A stretch of DNA of 64,000 nt from Streptomyces sp. NBC_01445 (GCF_035918235.1 NZ_CP109485.1:8897001-8961000); one strand, 5' to 3'. Positions 8,505-18,607 are shown, numbered from the stretch's first letter. Made by a program: numbers and translations. The notes: generated from the letters alone by a model not told the origin.

Positions 8505-9404
8505 ATGAACACGCTTCTCGACCCCGCACGGGAGTCCGATACGCCGTCGATGCCGGAACCGACATCGTCGAAGGCGAAACGCCGCGTCGGCCGTCTGCCG
8601 CGCATAGCCCTGTACGCCCTGCTGATCGCGGGAGCACTCGAGGCTCTTGTGCCGGTGCTCTGGGTGCTCAGCGGCTCCCTGCAGAGCGGCAAGCAGCTGT
8701 ACAAGGGCACCGACTTCATTCCCCACCCCTTCGAATGGGGCAACTTCGCCACCGCCTGGAACGAAGGAGGCTTCAGCCAGTACCTGCCCAACAGCCTCCT
8801 CTACACCACGGCCGCGGTCCTCGGGATCCTGGTCATCGCGAGCCTCGCCGGGTACGCCCTCGCCCGCATCGAGTTCCCCGGCCGGGGCGCCATCGTGGGC
8901 GCGATCCTCGTCATCATGATCATCCCGCTGCCGGCGTCGTTCATCGCCCAGTACAAACTGCTGATCACGCTCGGGCTCGCCAACACCCGTATGGGCTACA
9001 TCCTCGTCCTCATCGCGGGCGGGCTGCCGATCTCCATCCTGATCATGCGCGGGTTCTTCGCCAGCCAGCCCAAGGAACTGGAAGAGGCCGCCGCCATCGA
9101 CGGCGCCAACCTGTTCACAACCTTCTGGCGGATCATCCTGCCGCTGGCCAGGCCCGGGCTGATCGCGGTGGCCGTCATCCAGGCCATGGGCGTCTGGAAC
9201 GAGTACCTCATGGGCCTGGTGCTGTTCAACGACAGCTCGCTCATGCCCGTACAACGCGGCCTCACCAACTTCATGTCCGCGGACACCCCGCAACAACAGA
9301 TCCTGCTCGCCGCGTCGCTCATCGCGGTACTGCCGATCGTCGTCTTCTACGCGATCGCGCAGCGCCACATCATCAGCGGCCTCTCGGCGGGAGCGCTCAA
9401 GTGA
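8505..9404 (+). CDS. Sugar ABC transporter permease, MalG-like
   Basis: This 299-residue protein carries an N-terminal membrane segment (IALYALLIAGALEALVPVLWVLSG), five further helices and the EAA loop (ELEEAAAIDGANLFTTFWRIILP, near residue 200). I took the ATG at 8505, preceded by AAGGGA, rather than an upstream in-frame extension that overlaps the previous permease. It ends SAGALK, a common C-terminus in this subfamily. Together with the two preceding genes it forms the importer for the locus. Confidence 0.92.
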   Translation: MNTLLDPARESDTPSMPEPTSSKAKRRVGRLPRIALYALLIAGALEALVPVLWVLSGSLQSGKQLYKGTDFIPHPFEWGNFATAWNEGGFSQYLPNSLLYTTAAVLGILVIASLAGYALARIEFPGRGAIVGAILVIMIIPLPASFIAQYKLLITLGLANTRMGYILVLIAGGLPISILIMRGFFASQPKELEEAAAIDGANLFTTFWRIILPLARPGLIAVAVIQAMGVWNEYLMGLVLFNDSSLMPVQRGLTNFMSADTPQQQILLAASLIAVLPIVVFYAIAQRHIISGLSAGALK

Positions 9405-9453
9405 CCACGTCTCAAATGACCCCGCACCGACCAGTCAGGAAGCTGCCAAGATC

Positions 9454-11328
9454 ATGAGAGTTCGGAGTGTGCGTTCCATCCTCCTCAGAGGAAGCGCGGC
9501 CGCCGTACTGGCGCTCGCAGCGGCCCTGCCCAGCGCCCAGGTGTCCACGGCCGTGGACACGTCGGGCACCACTCAACCGCGGGTCAGTATAAGTGAGTTG
9601 CCGGTGCCGCCGACCGTCCCGCAAGACGGCGTCTGCACCCATCCCACCGGCTGTGTCTCGGCCGACTGGAGCGGCATCGGGACCCCGGGCCCCGCCAGGA
9701 GCTCGAAGTACGTGTTCCTCGGCCTCACCTATGCCGGAGCACCGGAGTCCGGCCCGGCGAGCGTCTACAGCGGCAACCAGGTCCTGGTGGTCCGCACCGA
9801 CGGCAGCACCTTCCCGAACGGTGAGGCGTGGAAGTGCGTCACCTGCGGGGTGGCCTACGGGTCTGAGATCGAGACGAGCCAGTTCGTCTACCCGCCCGCG
9901 AACGAGCTGCCCGACCGCAAGCGCGTCCTGGTGGGCAACGGCATCCTGTCGTGCGGCGCGAACGGTACCGAGTACGCGGTCACCGACCCGCGCTGCACCC
10001 CCGCCAACACCAAGATCACCCCCATCTACTGGAACGACAAGCCGCTCTTCAAGGCCGACAGCTCCGGCATCAACAACGGCCGGGAATGGCGGCTGAGCAA
10101 CGACGGCTTGCATTTGGTGTGGGACGTCCTTGACTATCGGGCACTCACGGAGACCGGGTACGTCGGCCGGATCAGCTACGACAAAGAGAAGGGCCGCTAC
10201 GAGCTGGTGGGCGTCTCGGCCCTCGCCAACCCCTCGGCCGCGTACCAGCCCCTGGTCGTCGAGAAGGGCAACCAACTGCGCTTCAACCAGGCCGGAATGA
10301 TCGGCGAACCGCGCGGCTTCACCGCCGACGGGCGGGGCATCCTCGGCATCCAGAGCGCGAACTCCGACAGCATGGACGCCTGGGCCACCGACCTGGCCAC
10401 CGGCGCCTCCCAGCCCATCACCCGGAACGCCCACTACACCGACCCGATGGCGGCATCGCCCAACGGCAAGTGGCTGCTCGCCGAAGAGGTCAAGGGCTCA
10501 GGCCGCCTCGACTTCATCTCCGGCATGCCGGGCATCCCGGCACTCACCGCGCACGGAGGCACCGCCCCGTACATCGCGGGGATCCGCAACGAGGGCAACC
10601 GCCGCTACTTCTCGCCCTGGCTCGTCGACCCGAAGACCGGTGACGGATTCCAGATCAATGCCGGATCCGACCGGAACTGGAATATGGCCGCCGACCCGGC
10701 CTGGCTCGCCGACAGCACCGCCGTCGTCTACACCGAGAACCTGGCCTGCGGCGCCAACCCGACCCCGCACCGCTGTGCCGACTCGACCGAACCCGGCGGC
10801 CGTAACAGCCGCCTGATGATCGCCCGCTTCCCTGACTTCAAGCCCACCGCGCCCGTGACGCCCGCACCGGTGTCCGACAAGACCTGGGGCACACCCTACG
10901 ACCCGGACAATCCTCCGGCAGCGGCGAAGGCGATCCCGGCCGCCACGTACACGATGCAGGGCAAGGCCCAGGGTACGGCCACCGTACAGATCACCAACAA
11001 CAGCACCGGCACCCAGCCGCTGAGCGTCGCCGTCGCCTACAGCAACTACAGCGACGACGGCACGAACATCATCAACGGCACGGAGAAGGTCGAGCGGAAG
11101 GCCAACACGGCGCTCGGCTGCACACCGGGCACGGCCTCGGAGTTCGCCTGCCTCACCTGGACCGAGGACCTGAAGCTGTCCGGCAAGCACACCGGAACCA
11201 AGCAGACCGGCTCCGACGGGTTCACCCTCGGCCCGTCCGTGATGCTCGGCAACGACTTCCAGGCGGTCGGCACACTCACCACGACCATCGACGGCACCAC
11301 CTACGCGCAGCCGGCCAACGGCCACTGA
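9454..11328 (+). CDS. Secreted beta-propeller-like protein of unknown function
   Basis: A 624-residue protein starts with a Sec-type signal peptide (basic MRVRSVR, a hydrophobic run to about residue 25, likely cleavage after VSTA). The mature part has paired cysteines (VCTHPTGC, WKCVTCG, LSCGANGTEYAVTDPRC). Repeats of the TolB/PD40 kind follow (YTDPMAASPNGKWLLAEEV, WNMAADPAWLADSTAVVYTEN), suggesting a propeller. From about residue 490 there is a beta-sandwich-like domain (TATVQITNNSTGTQPLSVAVAY). It lies between the transporter and GH78, so an extracellular role in binding or cleaving the same polymer is plausible. I do not recognise a catalytic family. Confidence 0.7.
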   Translation: MRVRSVRSILLRGSAAAVLALAAALPSAQVSTAVDTSGTTQPRVSISELPVPPTVPQDGVCTHPTGCVSADWSGIGTPGPARSSKYVFLGLTYAGAPESGPASVYSGNQVLVVRTDGSTFPNGEAWKCVTCGVAYGSEIETSQFVYPPANELPDRKRVLVGNGILSCGANGTEYAVTDPRCTPANTKITPIYWNDKPLFKADSSGINNGREWRLSNDGLHLVWDVLDYRALTETGYVGRISYDKEKGRYELVGVSALANPSAAYQPLVVEKGNQLRFNQAGMIGEPRGFTADGRGILGIQSANSDSMDAWATDLATGASQPITRNAHYTDPMAASPNGKWLLAEEVKGSGRLDFISGMPGIPALTAHGGTAPYIAGIRNEGNRRYFSPWLVDPKTGDGFQINAGSDRNWNMAADPAWLADSTAVVYTENLACGANPTPHRCADSTEPGGRNSRLMIARFPDFKPTAPVTPAPVSDKTWGTPYDPDNPPAAAKAIPAATYTMQGKAQGTATVQITNNSTGTQPLSVAVAYSNYSDDGTNIINGTEKVERKANTALGCTPGTASEFACLTWTEDLKLSGKHTGTKQTGSDGFTLGPSVMLGNDFQAVGTLTTTIDGTTYAQPANGH

Positions 11329-11380
11329 ACCAGGCGGATCCCAGCGGATCCAGATCCGGACACCGGAGGAAACGAACCGG

Positions 11381-14038
11381 ATGACGCACAACACCCCTGA
11401 AATCCCCTACGAGTTGGCGATCGACAGCGGCGGCGACCGGTTTCCGGTGTCCGGCAGCCGCCCTCGCCTCTCCTGGAAGCCGCCGCGGAACACCGCGGCG
11501 GCGGGCGAAGAGTACGAACTGCAGATCCACGTCGACGGACAGCCGCAGCAACACGCCCTCGTCACCGGCCACTTGCTGGTCGACTGGCCGGTGCCTGCGC
11601 TGCGCAGCGGCGAGCGGGTGCGCTGGCGGGTGCGACCCAGCACCGCGACACAGTCGTCGGCGTGGAGTTCCTGGCACGCCTTCGAGGCCGGGCTGCTTGA
11701 CGGCGACTGGAAGGCCTCCTGGATCACCCCGGCCGACGATCAGCGGGCCTCTCATCTCCCGCCCGGCACGCGGCCAGCGCACACCCTGAGCGCCGCCTTC
11801 GACACCTCCGAGGTGGTGCGGGCACGCCTGTACTCCACGGCTCTCGGGGTGTACGAGGCATTCGTGAACGGCGAGCGCGTGGGCACCGCCGAACTCGCGC
11901 CCGGCTCGACCTCGTACGACCGAACCCTTTACGCGCAGGCGGCCGATGTCACCTCGTCCGTCCGCACCGGCGTCAACACCCTCGAGATCGTGCTGTCCGA
12001 CGGCTGGTACCGCGGCCAGGTCGGCGCCTTCCGCAAACCAGCGGGCTGGGGAGACCTGCTCGCCGCCCGCGCGGAGCTGCACCTCGAACTGGCCGACGGA
12101 ACACGCGAAGTGATCCGCACCGGCGAGCCATGGACGTCCGCCCCCGGCCCCGTCACCCGCGCCGACCTGATGGACGGCCAGATCACCGACTTCCTCACCC
12201 CGGTCACCGAACGAAGCACCGTCCTCGTCGACGCCGTGAGCGCACCCCCGGTCGACTGGTCCCCGGCTCCGCCCGTACGCCGCATCGAGGACCGCCCCGC
12301 CCTCTCGCTCACCCGGCTGCAGAGCGGCGCCTGGGTCGCCGACTTCGGCCAGAACGCCTCCGGCTGGATCACCCTCGCCGACCTCGGCCCGGCCGGCACC
12401 CGCACCGCGATCGACTACGGAGAGCACGTCGACCCCTCGACCGGTGACCTGACCACTACCCACCTCGACTGTCAGCGCCCCGGCGACCCGGTGACCGTCT
12501 TCGTCCAGCACGACGAGGTCGTCTCCTCCGGCACCCAAGGCGAGGTCTTCGAGCCCCGGCACACCGTGCACGGATTCCGCTACGCCCGCTTGGAGCGCGG
12601 CGACGCACCCCTGAACACGTCGAGCCTCACCATGCGGGTCGTCCACACGGACCTGCGCTCCACCGGCACCTTCGCGTGCGGCAACGAGGACCTCAACCGC
12701 CTGTACGACGTGGCCCGTTGGAGCTTCCGGGGCAACGCCGTCGATGTACCCACCGACTGCCCGACCCGCGAGCGCATCGGCTGGACCGGCGACTACCAGG
12801 TCTTCGCGCCCACCGCCGCCCGCCTCTACGACATCCACGGCTTCAGCCGCAAATGGCTGCGCTCGGTCCGCGACGACCAGCTCGACGACGGACGCATCGC
12901 CAACTTCTCGCCCGACGGGAGGCGCATCAAGCTCCGCACCGACCAGCGTCTCGACAGCATGACGGGATCCGCCGGCTGGGGCGACGCCGTCGTCCTCGTA
13001 CCGTGGCTCCTGTACGAGACGTACGGCGACCGCCGCGGCCTCGACGAGAACTGGGACGCGATGGTCCGCTGGGTCGAATGGGCCCTGGCCACCGCGCGGA
13101 CGGCCCGGCACCCCTCCCGGGTGGCCAGGTCCGCGGAACCCCTCCCGCACGAGGAGTTCATCTGGGACGGCTCCTTCCACTGGGGGGAGTGGTGCGAACC
13201 GAAGCGCCGCGCCGCCGACGGCTCGATCGTCGCACCGGAACAGGACTGGACGGCGGCCGACAAGGGCGAGGTGGGCACCGCCTTCCTCTACCGCTCCACC
13301 GCCACCCTGGCCGCGATCGCCGGGGTCCTGGGCCGCGAGGACGCGGCCGCCCGGTACGCACGCCTCGCGGAACGGATCAAGGAGGCCTGGCGTACGGAGT
13401 TCCTCGACGACACCGGCCGCACCACGGTCGACACCCAGGCGAGCTACGTCCGTGCACTGTCGCTCGGCCTCGCCCCCGAGAAGATGCGGGACGCGGTCGC
13501 CGGGCGCCTGGCCGACCTGATCCGCGAGGCCGGAACCCACCTGGGCACCGGCTTCCTCTCCACCGCCGACCTGCTGCCCGCCCTCGCCGACACCGGTCAC
13601 ACCGACCTGGCGTACGAAGTCCTGCTCCAGCGCACCTCGCCGTCCTGGCTCGGCATGCTCGACCGCGGCGCCACCACCATCTGGGAGGAGTGGGACGGCG
13701 TCGACGAGCACGGCGACGCGCACGAATCGCTCAACCACTACAGCAAGGGCGCCGTTATTCACTTCCTGCACACCCACACCCTTGGGCTGCGCCAGGCCGA
13801 AGGGTCCGTGGCCTGGGAGCAGTTCGTCGTCGCGCCCGTACCGCACTCGTCGGTCGGCTGGGCGCGCGGCACCTTCGACAGCCCGCGCGGCACCATCGCC
13901 GTCGAATGGCGCATCCAGGACGGGGAGTTGGACCTCACCGTCGAGGTCCCGCCCACATCCACCGCCACCGTCGTCCTGCCCGACGGTGAGCAACTGACGG
14001 TCGGCCCGGGCCGCAGCGCCTGGCAAACGAACCTCTGA
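11381..14038 (+). CDS. Alpha-L-rhamnosidase, glycoside hydrolase family 78
   Basis: The 885-residue protein has the GH78 layout: an Fn3-like start (SRPRLSWKPPRN), a sugar-binding jelly roll (ARLYSTALGVYEAFVNGERVGTAELAPG), a second beta domain with QNASGWITLADLG, then an (alpha/alpha)6 barrel. The barrel has the family hallmark DCPTRERIGWTGDYQ near residue 465 and WEEWDGVDEHG near residue 768, which hold the likely catalytic acids. It removes terminal alpha-rhamnose. No signal peptide is seen. The ATG follows a GGAGG ribosome site. It is followed after 14 bases by the GH3 relic, so the genes form one operon. Confidence 0.92.
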   Translation: MTHNTPEIPYELAIDSGGDRFPVSGSRPRLSWKPPRNTAAAGEEYELQIHVDGQPQQHALVTGHLLVDWPVPALRSGERVRWRVRPSTATQSSAWSSWHAFEAGLLDGDWKASWITPADDQRASHLPPGTRPAHTLSAAFDTSEVVRARLYSTALGVYEAFVNGERVGTAELAPGSTSYDRTLYAQAADVTSSVRTGVNTLEIVLSDGWYRGQVGAFRKPAGWGDLLAARAELHLELADGTREVIRTGEPWTSAPGPVTRADLMDGQITDFLTPVTERSTVLVDAVSAPPVDWSPAPPVRRIEDRPALSLTRLQSGAWVADFGQNASGWITLADLGPAGTRTAIDYGEHVDPSTGDLTTTHLDCQRPGDPVTVFVQHDEVVSSGTQGEVFEPRHTVHGFRYARLERGDAPLNTSSLTMRVVHTDLRSTGTFACGNEDLNRLYDVARWSFRGNAVDVPTDCPTRERIGWTGDYQVFAPTAARLYDIHGFSRKWLRSVRDDQLDDGRIANFSPDGRRIKLRTDQRLDSMTGSAGWGDAVVLVPWLLYETYGDRRGLDENWDAMVRWVEWALATARTARHPSRVARSAEPLPHEEFIWDGSFHWGEWCEPKRRAADGSIVAPEQDWTAADKGEVGTAFLYRSTATLAAIAGVLGREDAAARYARLAERIKEAWRTEFLDDTGRTTVDTQASYVRALSLGLAPEKMRDAVAGRLADLIREAGTHLGTGFLSTADLLPALADTGHTDLAYEVLLQRTSPSWLGMLDRGATTIWEEWDGVDEHGDAHESLNHYSKGAVIHFLHTHTLGLRQAEGSVAWEQFVVAPVPHSSVGWARGTFDSPRGTIAVEWRIQDGELDLTVEVPPTSTATVVLPDGEQLTVGPGRSAWQTNL

Positions 14039-14052
14039 ACCAGGGAGCACAC

Positions 14053-14516
14053 ATGTCCGTCCTGCACAGCGACGACGCGGTCGGGAAGCTGGTGTCCCGG
14101 CTGACGCTGGAGCAGAAGGTCGCCAGCTGACCGGCCTGAGCGTCATGCACCTGACCGATCGCAAGAAGCCCATACCGGAGGGGAAGGGGCCCGAGGCCGA
14201 TCCGACCAAGCTGGCCGAGCTGCGGCCGCACGGAGTGGGCCACCTCGCGATGGCGTGGTTCCTCGGCCACGACGCGGACAGCCTGCGCTCGGCTGTCGCC
14301 GCAGTACAGGAGGCGGTACGGGAGGTGTCGCCGTTCGGGATCGGCGCGGTGATCCACAACGAGGCCGTCAACGGACCGCTGGAACGGCTGCAGTACACGC
14401 TCCCCGACGGCAGCCGCGGATTCGAAGCCGGCGACATCACCATCCAGGGCGCCTTCGCAGCCGATGACGTCAGGTGCCACGAGCCGGTCCCAGCGCCCGC
14501 CGCGATCCACTCTTGA
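14053..14516 (+). pseudogene. Broken glycoside hydrolase family 3 gene
   Basis: The frame from the ATG at 14053 gives a GH3 N-terminus (DDAVGKLVSRLTLEQKVA) but hits a stop at 14130 because one C is missing in GCCAGCTGACC. Restoring it would read KVAQLTG, the usual GH3 sequence. The shifted frame continues as GH3 (GIGHLAMAW-like stretch and FGIGAVIHNEAVNG) and is then joined to ~40 unrecognised residues ending at 14516. Intact GH3 enzymes are 600-800 residues, so most of the barrel, including the catalytic Asp, is gone. It lies between GH78 and GH2 with close spacing, so it was once a member of the operon. Confidence 0.82.
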
Positions 14517-14528
14517 GGAGACCACTCC

Positions 14529-16331
14529 ATGCTGAAACCCCGCTCCACCGCCACCCGCGAACTGGTGAACCTCGACGGCCTGTGGAAGTTCGCCACCGCG
14601 GCGGGCGCAGGCGACCAGCCGTGGACCGGACCGCTTGACACCCCGCTCGAAGCCCCTGTGCCCGCCAGCTACAACGACCTGTTCACCGACAGCGCCATCC
14701 GCGACCACGTCGGCTGGGTCTGGTACCAGCGCACCGTGCGCGTGCCGCGCGGCTGGGCCGACGAGCGGGTCATCCTGCGCGTCGACGCCGCCACACACGA
14801 AGGACAAGTCTATGTGGACGACGTCCTGGTCGCCGAACATGTCGGCGGATACACGCCGTTCGAGGGAGATATTACCGAATACGTCGGCGCAGGGCGGGAG
14901 TTCAGGCTGACCATCGGCGTCAACAACGAGCTCACCCACACCACCGTCCCGCCCGGCCGCATCACCGTCGACCAGACGGGCCGACGCAAACAGACGTACC
15001 TGCACGACTTCTACAACTACGCGGGCCTCGCCCGCTCGGTGTGGCTGTACAGCGTGCCGGACATCTACGTCGACGACGTCACCGTCGTCACCGGCCTCGA
15101 CGGTACGAGCGGCACGGTCGAGTACGAGGTGGAGACCAGCGGCCACGCTCAGGTGCGGGTCCGTGTCCTGGACGCCACAGGCGCCGAGGTCGCCGCCGCC
15201 GAGGGCGCGAGCGGTAGCGTGCGGATCGACGACGTGACGCCGTGGCGGCCGGGCGCGGCGTACCTGTACGACCTCGTCGCGGAGATCGTCGACAGCGCGG
15301 GGACGGTCCTCGACACCTACGCCCAGCCTTTCGGCGTACGCACCGTCGAGGTCCGCGGCATCCAATTCCTCATCAACGGCGAGCCGTTCTACTTCACCGG
15401 ATTCGGCAAGCACGAGGACACCGCCGTGCGCGGAAAGGGCCACGACGACGCCTATCTGGTCCACGACTTCCAGCTGATGGAGTGGGCCGGCGCCAACTCC
15501 TTTCGCACCGCCCACTATCCGTACGCGGAGGAGGTGATGGACTTCGCCGATCGGCACGGCATCGTCGTCATCGACGAGACCGCCGCCGTCGGCCTGAACC
15601 TCGCCGTCGAGGCCGGCCTGCAAGGCACCCCGCCGAGACCCACCTTCTCGCCCGACACCTTTAACGACGAGACCCGTGCCGCCCACGCGCAGGCCATCCG
15701 TGAACTGATCACCCGCGACAAGAACCACCCCAGCGTCGTCATGTGGTGCATCGCCAACGAGCCCGCCTCCAACGAGGAAGGCGCCCGGGAGTACTTCGAG
15801 CCGCTCGTCGAACTCACCCGCAAGCTGGACCCGACCCGCCCGGTCACCTACGCGGCCGTGATGTTCGCGACCTCCGAGAACGACCGCATCGCCGAACTCT
15901 TCGACGTCATCTGCATCAACCGCTACTACGGCTGGTACATCGCGACGGGTGACCTCGCAGCCGCCGAGGCGATGATGGAGGGCGACCTGAACGGCTGGGC
16001 GGCGAAGTTCGGCAGGCCGCTGCTGATGAGCGAGTACGGGGCCGACACCATGCCGGGCCTGCACTCGGTGTGGGATCAGCCGTGGACGGAGGAGTACCAG
16101 TCGGCGTATCTCGCGGCCAGCCACCGCGCGTTCGACCGCGTCGAGGCCGTTGTCGGCGAACACGTGTGGAACTTCGCCGACTTCCAGACCTCGCATGGCA
16201 TCCACCGCGTCGACGGCAACCGCAAGGGCGTCTTCACCCGGGACCGCAAGCCGAAGGCGGCGGCGCACGAACTTCGGCGCCGCTGGGTGGGGTTGGACGG
16301 GCGCAAGCCGTCTCGCCCCAGTGCTGGTTGA
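14529..16331 (+). CDS. Beta-glucuronidase, glycoside hydrolase family 2
   Basis: This 600-residue GH2 enzyme has the sugar-binding domain (WYQRTVRVPRGW), the immunoglobulin-like domain and a TIM barrel from about residue 275. The acid/base is likely E411 (CIANEPAS) and the nucleophile E502 (LLMSEYGAD). Near the C-terminus the sequence GNRKGVFTRDRKPK carries the N-x-K motif (N564, K566) that in beta-glucuronidases recognises the uronic carboxylate. This separates it from GH2 galactosidases. It ends the plus-strand operon, 12 bases after the GH3 relic. Substrate would be a terminal glucuronic (or galacturonic) acid on an imported glycan or glycoside. Confidence 0.9.
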   Translation: MLKPRSTATRELVNLDGLWKFATAAGAGDQPWTGPLDTPLEAPVPASYNDLFTDSAIRDHVGWVWYQRTVRVPRGWADERVILRVDAATHEGQVYVDDVLVAEHVGGYTPFEGDITEYVGAGREFRLTIGVNNELTHTTVPPGRITVDQTGRRKQTYLHDFYNYAGLARSVWLYSVPDIYVDDVTVVTGLDGTSGTVEYEVETSGHAQVRVRVLDATGAEVAAAEGASGSVRIDDVTPWRPGAAYLYDLVAEIVDSAGTVLDTYAQPFGVRTVEVRGIQFLINGEPFYFTGFGKHEDTAVRGKGHDDAYLVHDFQLMEWAGANSFRTAHYPYAEEVMDFADRHGIVVIDETAAVGLNLAVEAGLQGTPPRPTFSPDTFNDETRAAHAQAIRELITRDKNHPSVVMWCIANEPASNEEGAREYFEPLVELTRKLDPTRPVTYAAVMFATSENDRIAELFDVICINRYYGWYIATGDLAAAEAMMEGDLNGWAAKFGRPLLMSEYGADTMPGLHSVWDQPWTEEYQSAYLAASHRAFDRVEAVVGEHVWNFADFQTSHGIHRVDGNRKGVFTRDRKPKAAAHELRRRWVGLDGRKPSRPSAG

Positions 16332-16410
16332 GGGCGTTGCCCTCCGTGAGCCGGACGGTGAGCGCTCGGCTCAGCCCGCGTCCGGCGTGGTGGCCCCCTC
16401 GTGCTGCGGG

Positions 16411-16566
16411 GGACCGGCTGTGGTTTGCGGCGCTGCCCGCGCTGATAGCCCGGCTGCGCTGGGCGCACGTGTTCCCAGTGACGCAGGGGACCTTGCTCGC
16501 CTGGCACCGAAGGCTTGTCGCGGACAGGTGGGACTACAGCACGCGCCGGAGCAAGCCGGGCAGGCC
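16411..16566 (+). mobile_element. Relic of an rve-type transposase, N-terminal region
   Basis: The plus strand encodes DRLWFAALPALIARLRWAHVFPVTQGTLLAWHRRLVADRWDY followed by a GRPPT motif. This is the stretch before the catalytic core in actinobacterial integrase-core (IS3/IS481-like) transposases. No DDE core follows, so only a ~155-base stump remains. The interval 16332-16829 otherwise holds no intact gene. Confidence 0.65.
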
Positions 16567-16626
16567 GCCGACCTGTCCCGCTCGGAAATACGATTCGATG
16601 CCGTGAGCTGTGGCGATGTCGTTTGG

Positions 16627-16680
16627 TCAGGCGGCCCGCTGGTACTTCTTGATCAACCCTCCGAGGGCGGATCGTCGTCG
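16627..16680 (-). mobile_element. Relic of a second rve-type transposase, C-terminal tail
   Basis: On the minus strand the peptide RRSALGGLIKKYQRAA precedes a stop at 16627. It resembles the extreme C-terminus of integrase-core transposases (compare RHDRLGSILHEYQHAA in the relic at 25.2 kb). It points opposite to the stump at 16411-16566, so at least two elements decayed here. Only about 18 codons can be assigned. Confidence 0.4.
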
Positions 16681-16829
16681 CGCGCAGCTTGGTGAGCCCG
16701 ACGGCGCTCTCCCCGTCCGGCGACAATCTCGCCACGCGAACCACCCCGTCCTGCATGCCGCCGACGATCTGCATCCGTGCACCTTGGCTGTGAGAGAGAC
16801 TTTCCGGGTTCGCAGGTGTGGCCTTCGCG

Positions 16830-17468
16830 TCAGTGGCCCCTGGCGATCCATTCGTCGAGGTGCGGAGCCTCGGCGCCGATCGTGGTCGACTCTCCGTGAC
16901 CGGTGCGCACCACCGTCTCCGGTGGAAGGACGAGCAGCCGGTCCCTGATGGAGCGGACGATGGTCGGGAAGTGGGAGTAAGACCGGCCGGTCGCTCCCGG
17001 TCCACCGGCGAACAGGGTGTCCCCGGTGAAGACGGTGCCCAGATCCGGCGCGTGGAGCGAGATCGCCCCGGGCGTGTGCCCCGGCGTGCTGAGTACCGTC
17101 AACGCTGTTCCGGCCACGGTGATCCGCCGCATGTCGGAGAGGTAGCCGTCAGGGGAGCGGCCGGGGTGGGTGTGCTTCCAGAGCAGTCGGTCCTCGAGGT
17201 GGATCAGGACCGGGGCACCGGTCGCGTCCGCGAGGGCGGGGGCGGCGTCGATGTGGTCGTCGTGTCCGTGCGTGCAGACGATGGCCTTGAGCCGCCGGTC
17301 CCCGATGGCCTCGGTGATGGCTCCGGCATCGTGTGCCGCGTCGATGACGATCACTTCTTCGTCATCGCCCACGATCCAGACATTGTTGTCCACCTCCCAT
17401 GTGCCGCCGTCCAGACTGAAGGTGCCGGACGTGACGAGGTGCTCGATACGCGGGCCGCCGCCCGTCAC
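16830..17468 (-). CDS. Metallo-beta-lactamase-fold hydrolase paired with MscR
   Basis: The 212-residue protein carries the glyoxalase-II-like metal motif THGHDDH (near residue 86), the third metal histidine in STPGHTPG, and the bridging aspartate in FTGDTLF. Its GTG start overlaps the stop of the mycothiol-dependent dehydrogenase gene by four bases. The same pairing occurs in mycobacteria, where a hydrolase of this fold sits beside mscR. It probably hydrolyses the thioester product (S-formylmycothiol) to formate and mycothiol, though this activity is inferred from context. It is the last gene of the minus-strand O-demethylation operon. Confidence 0.85.
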   Translation of the reverse strand: MTGGGPRIEHLVTSGTFSLDGGTWEVDNNVWIVGDDEEVIVIDAAHDAGAITEAIGDRRLKAIVCTHGHDDHIDAAPALADATGAPVLIHLEDRLLWKHTHPGRSPDGYLSDMRRITVAGTALTVLSTPGHTPGAISLHAPDLGTVFTGDTLFAGGPGATGRSYSHFPTIVRSIRDRLLVLPPETVVRTGHGESTTIGAEAPHLDEWIARGH

Positions 17469-18550
17469 AGGGTCACCACCGAGCGCAGCACGTCGCCCTT
17501 GTGCATCCGGGCGAAGGCGTCCTCGCCGTCCTCCAGGGCGATGGTCTCCGATACGAACGCGTCGAGGTCCAGGCGGCCTTGGAGGTAGAGGTCGATGAGC
17601 AGAGGGAAGTCGCGCGACGGCAGGCAGTCGCCGTACCAGCTCGACTTCAGTGACCCGCCGCGGCCGAAGACGTCAAGGAGGGGCAGCTCCAGTGTCATCT
17701 CGGGGGTCGGTACTCCGACGAGTACCACTGTTCCGGCCAAGTCGCGAGCGTAGAAGGCCTGGTGATACGTCTGCGGTCGGCCGACGGCGTCGATGACCAC
17801 GTCCGCGCCGAAGCCGCCGGTCAGTTCGCGGATCGCCCCGACCGGGTCGGTCTCCCGTGAGTTGACCGTGTGCGTGGCGCCCAGGGCAGTGGCAGTCGCG
17901 AGCTTACGGTCGTCGAGGTCCACGGCGATGATCTTCGCAGCACCTGCGAGGCGGGCGCCTGTCACGGCCGCGTCACCGACCCCGCCGCAGCCGATGACGG
18001 CCACGGAGTCACCTCGGGTGACCCCTCCGGTGTTGATCGCGGCGCCGAGCCCCGCCATGACGCCGCACCCCAACAGGCCCGCGGCAGCGGGGGACGCGGC
18101 CGGGTCGACCTTGGTGCACTGTCCGGCGGCGACGAGGGTCTTGTCCGCGAACGCGCCTATGCCCAGGGCGGGGGTGAGCTCGGTGCCGTCGGCCAGTGTC
18201 ATTTTCTGTCGCGCGTTGTGCGTGTCGAAGCAGTACTGAGGTCGCCCGCGCCGACAGGCCCGGCAACGTCCGCACACTGCACGCCAGTTGAGGATGACGA
18301 AATCGCCCGGAGCCACGTCGGTGACGTCGGCGCCCACCGACTCCACCACGCCCGCCGCCTCGTGTCCCAGGAGGAACGGGAACTCGTCGTTGATCCCGCC
18401 CTCGCGGTAGTGCAGGTCGGTGTGGCACACCCCGCAGGACTGGATCCGTACCACCGCCTCGCCCGGGCCCGGATCGGGGATCAGGATGGTCTCGATGGCG
18501 ACGGGCTCGCCCTTCGCCCGTGCCACAACTCCACGTACGTGCTGGGGCAT
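17465..18550 (-). CDS. mscR: S-(hydroxymethyl)mycothiol dehydrogenase / S-nitrosomycothiol reductase
   Basis: This 361-residue zinc medium-chain alcohol dehydrogenase has catalytic zinc ligands in [15 protein letters not shown] and [10 protein letters not shown], and a four-cysteine structural zinc site in [15 protein letters not shown]. The coenzyme fold is at [16 protein letters not shown]. The overall sequence matches the NAD/mycothiol-dependent formaldehyde dehydrogenase family of actinomycetes. It oxidises the adduct of formaldehyde and mycothiol. It lies 57 bases after a P450 predicted to release formaldehyde, which explains its presence in the operon. Confidence 0.88.
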   Translation of the reverse strand: MPQHVRGVVARAKGEPVAIETILIPDPGPGEAVVRIQSCGVCHTDLHYREGGINDEFPFLLGHEAAGVVESVGADVTDVAPGDFVILNWRAVCGRCRACRRGRPQYCFDTHNARQKMTLADGTELTPALGIGAFADKTLVAAGQCTKVDPAASPAAAGLLGCGVMAGLGAAINTGGVTRGDSVAVIGCGGVGDAAVTGARLAGAAKIIAVDLDDRKLATATALGATHTVNSRETDPVGAIRELTGGFGADVVIDAVGRPQTYHQAFYARDLAGTVVLVGVPTPEMTLELPLLDVFGRGGSLKSSWYGDCLPSRDFPLLIDLYLQGRLDLDAFVSETIALEDGEDAFARMHKGDVLRSVVTL

Positions 18551-18607
18551 TGCGCAATCCTCTCGAGTGGTGCAGGTGAGTAGTTCTGTGGGTGCAGACA
18601 GGGATGG

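Noticed and set aside
11276..14641. 1121-residue open frame on the minus strand opposite the GH78 and GH3 genes
   Set aside because: It is a high-GC antisense shadow: the plus-strand genes have clear families and motifs, while this translation is valine/glycine-rich with no domain.
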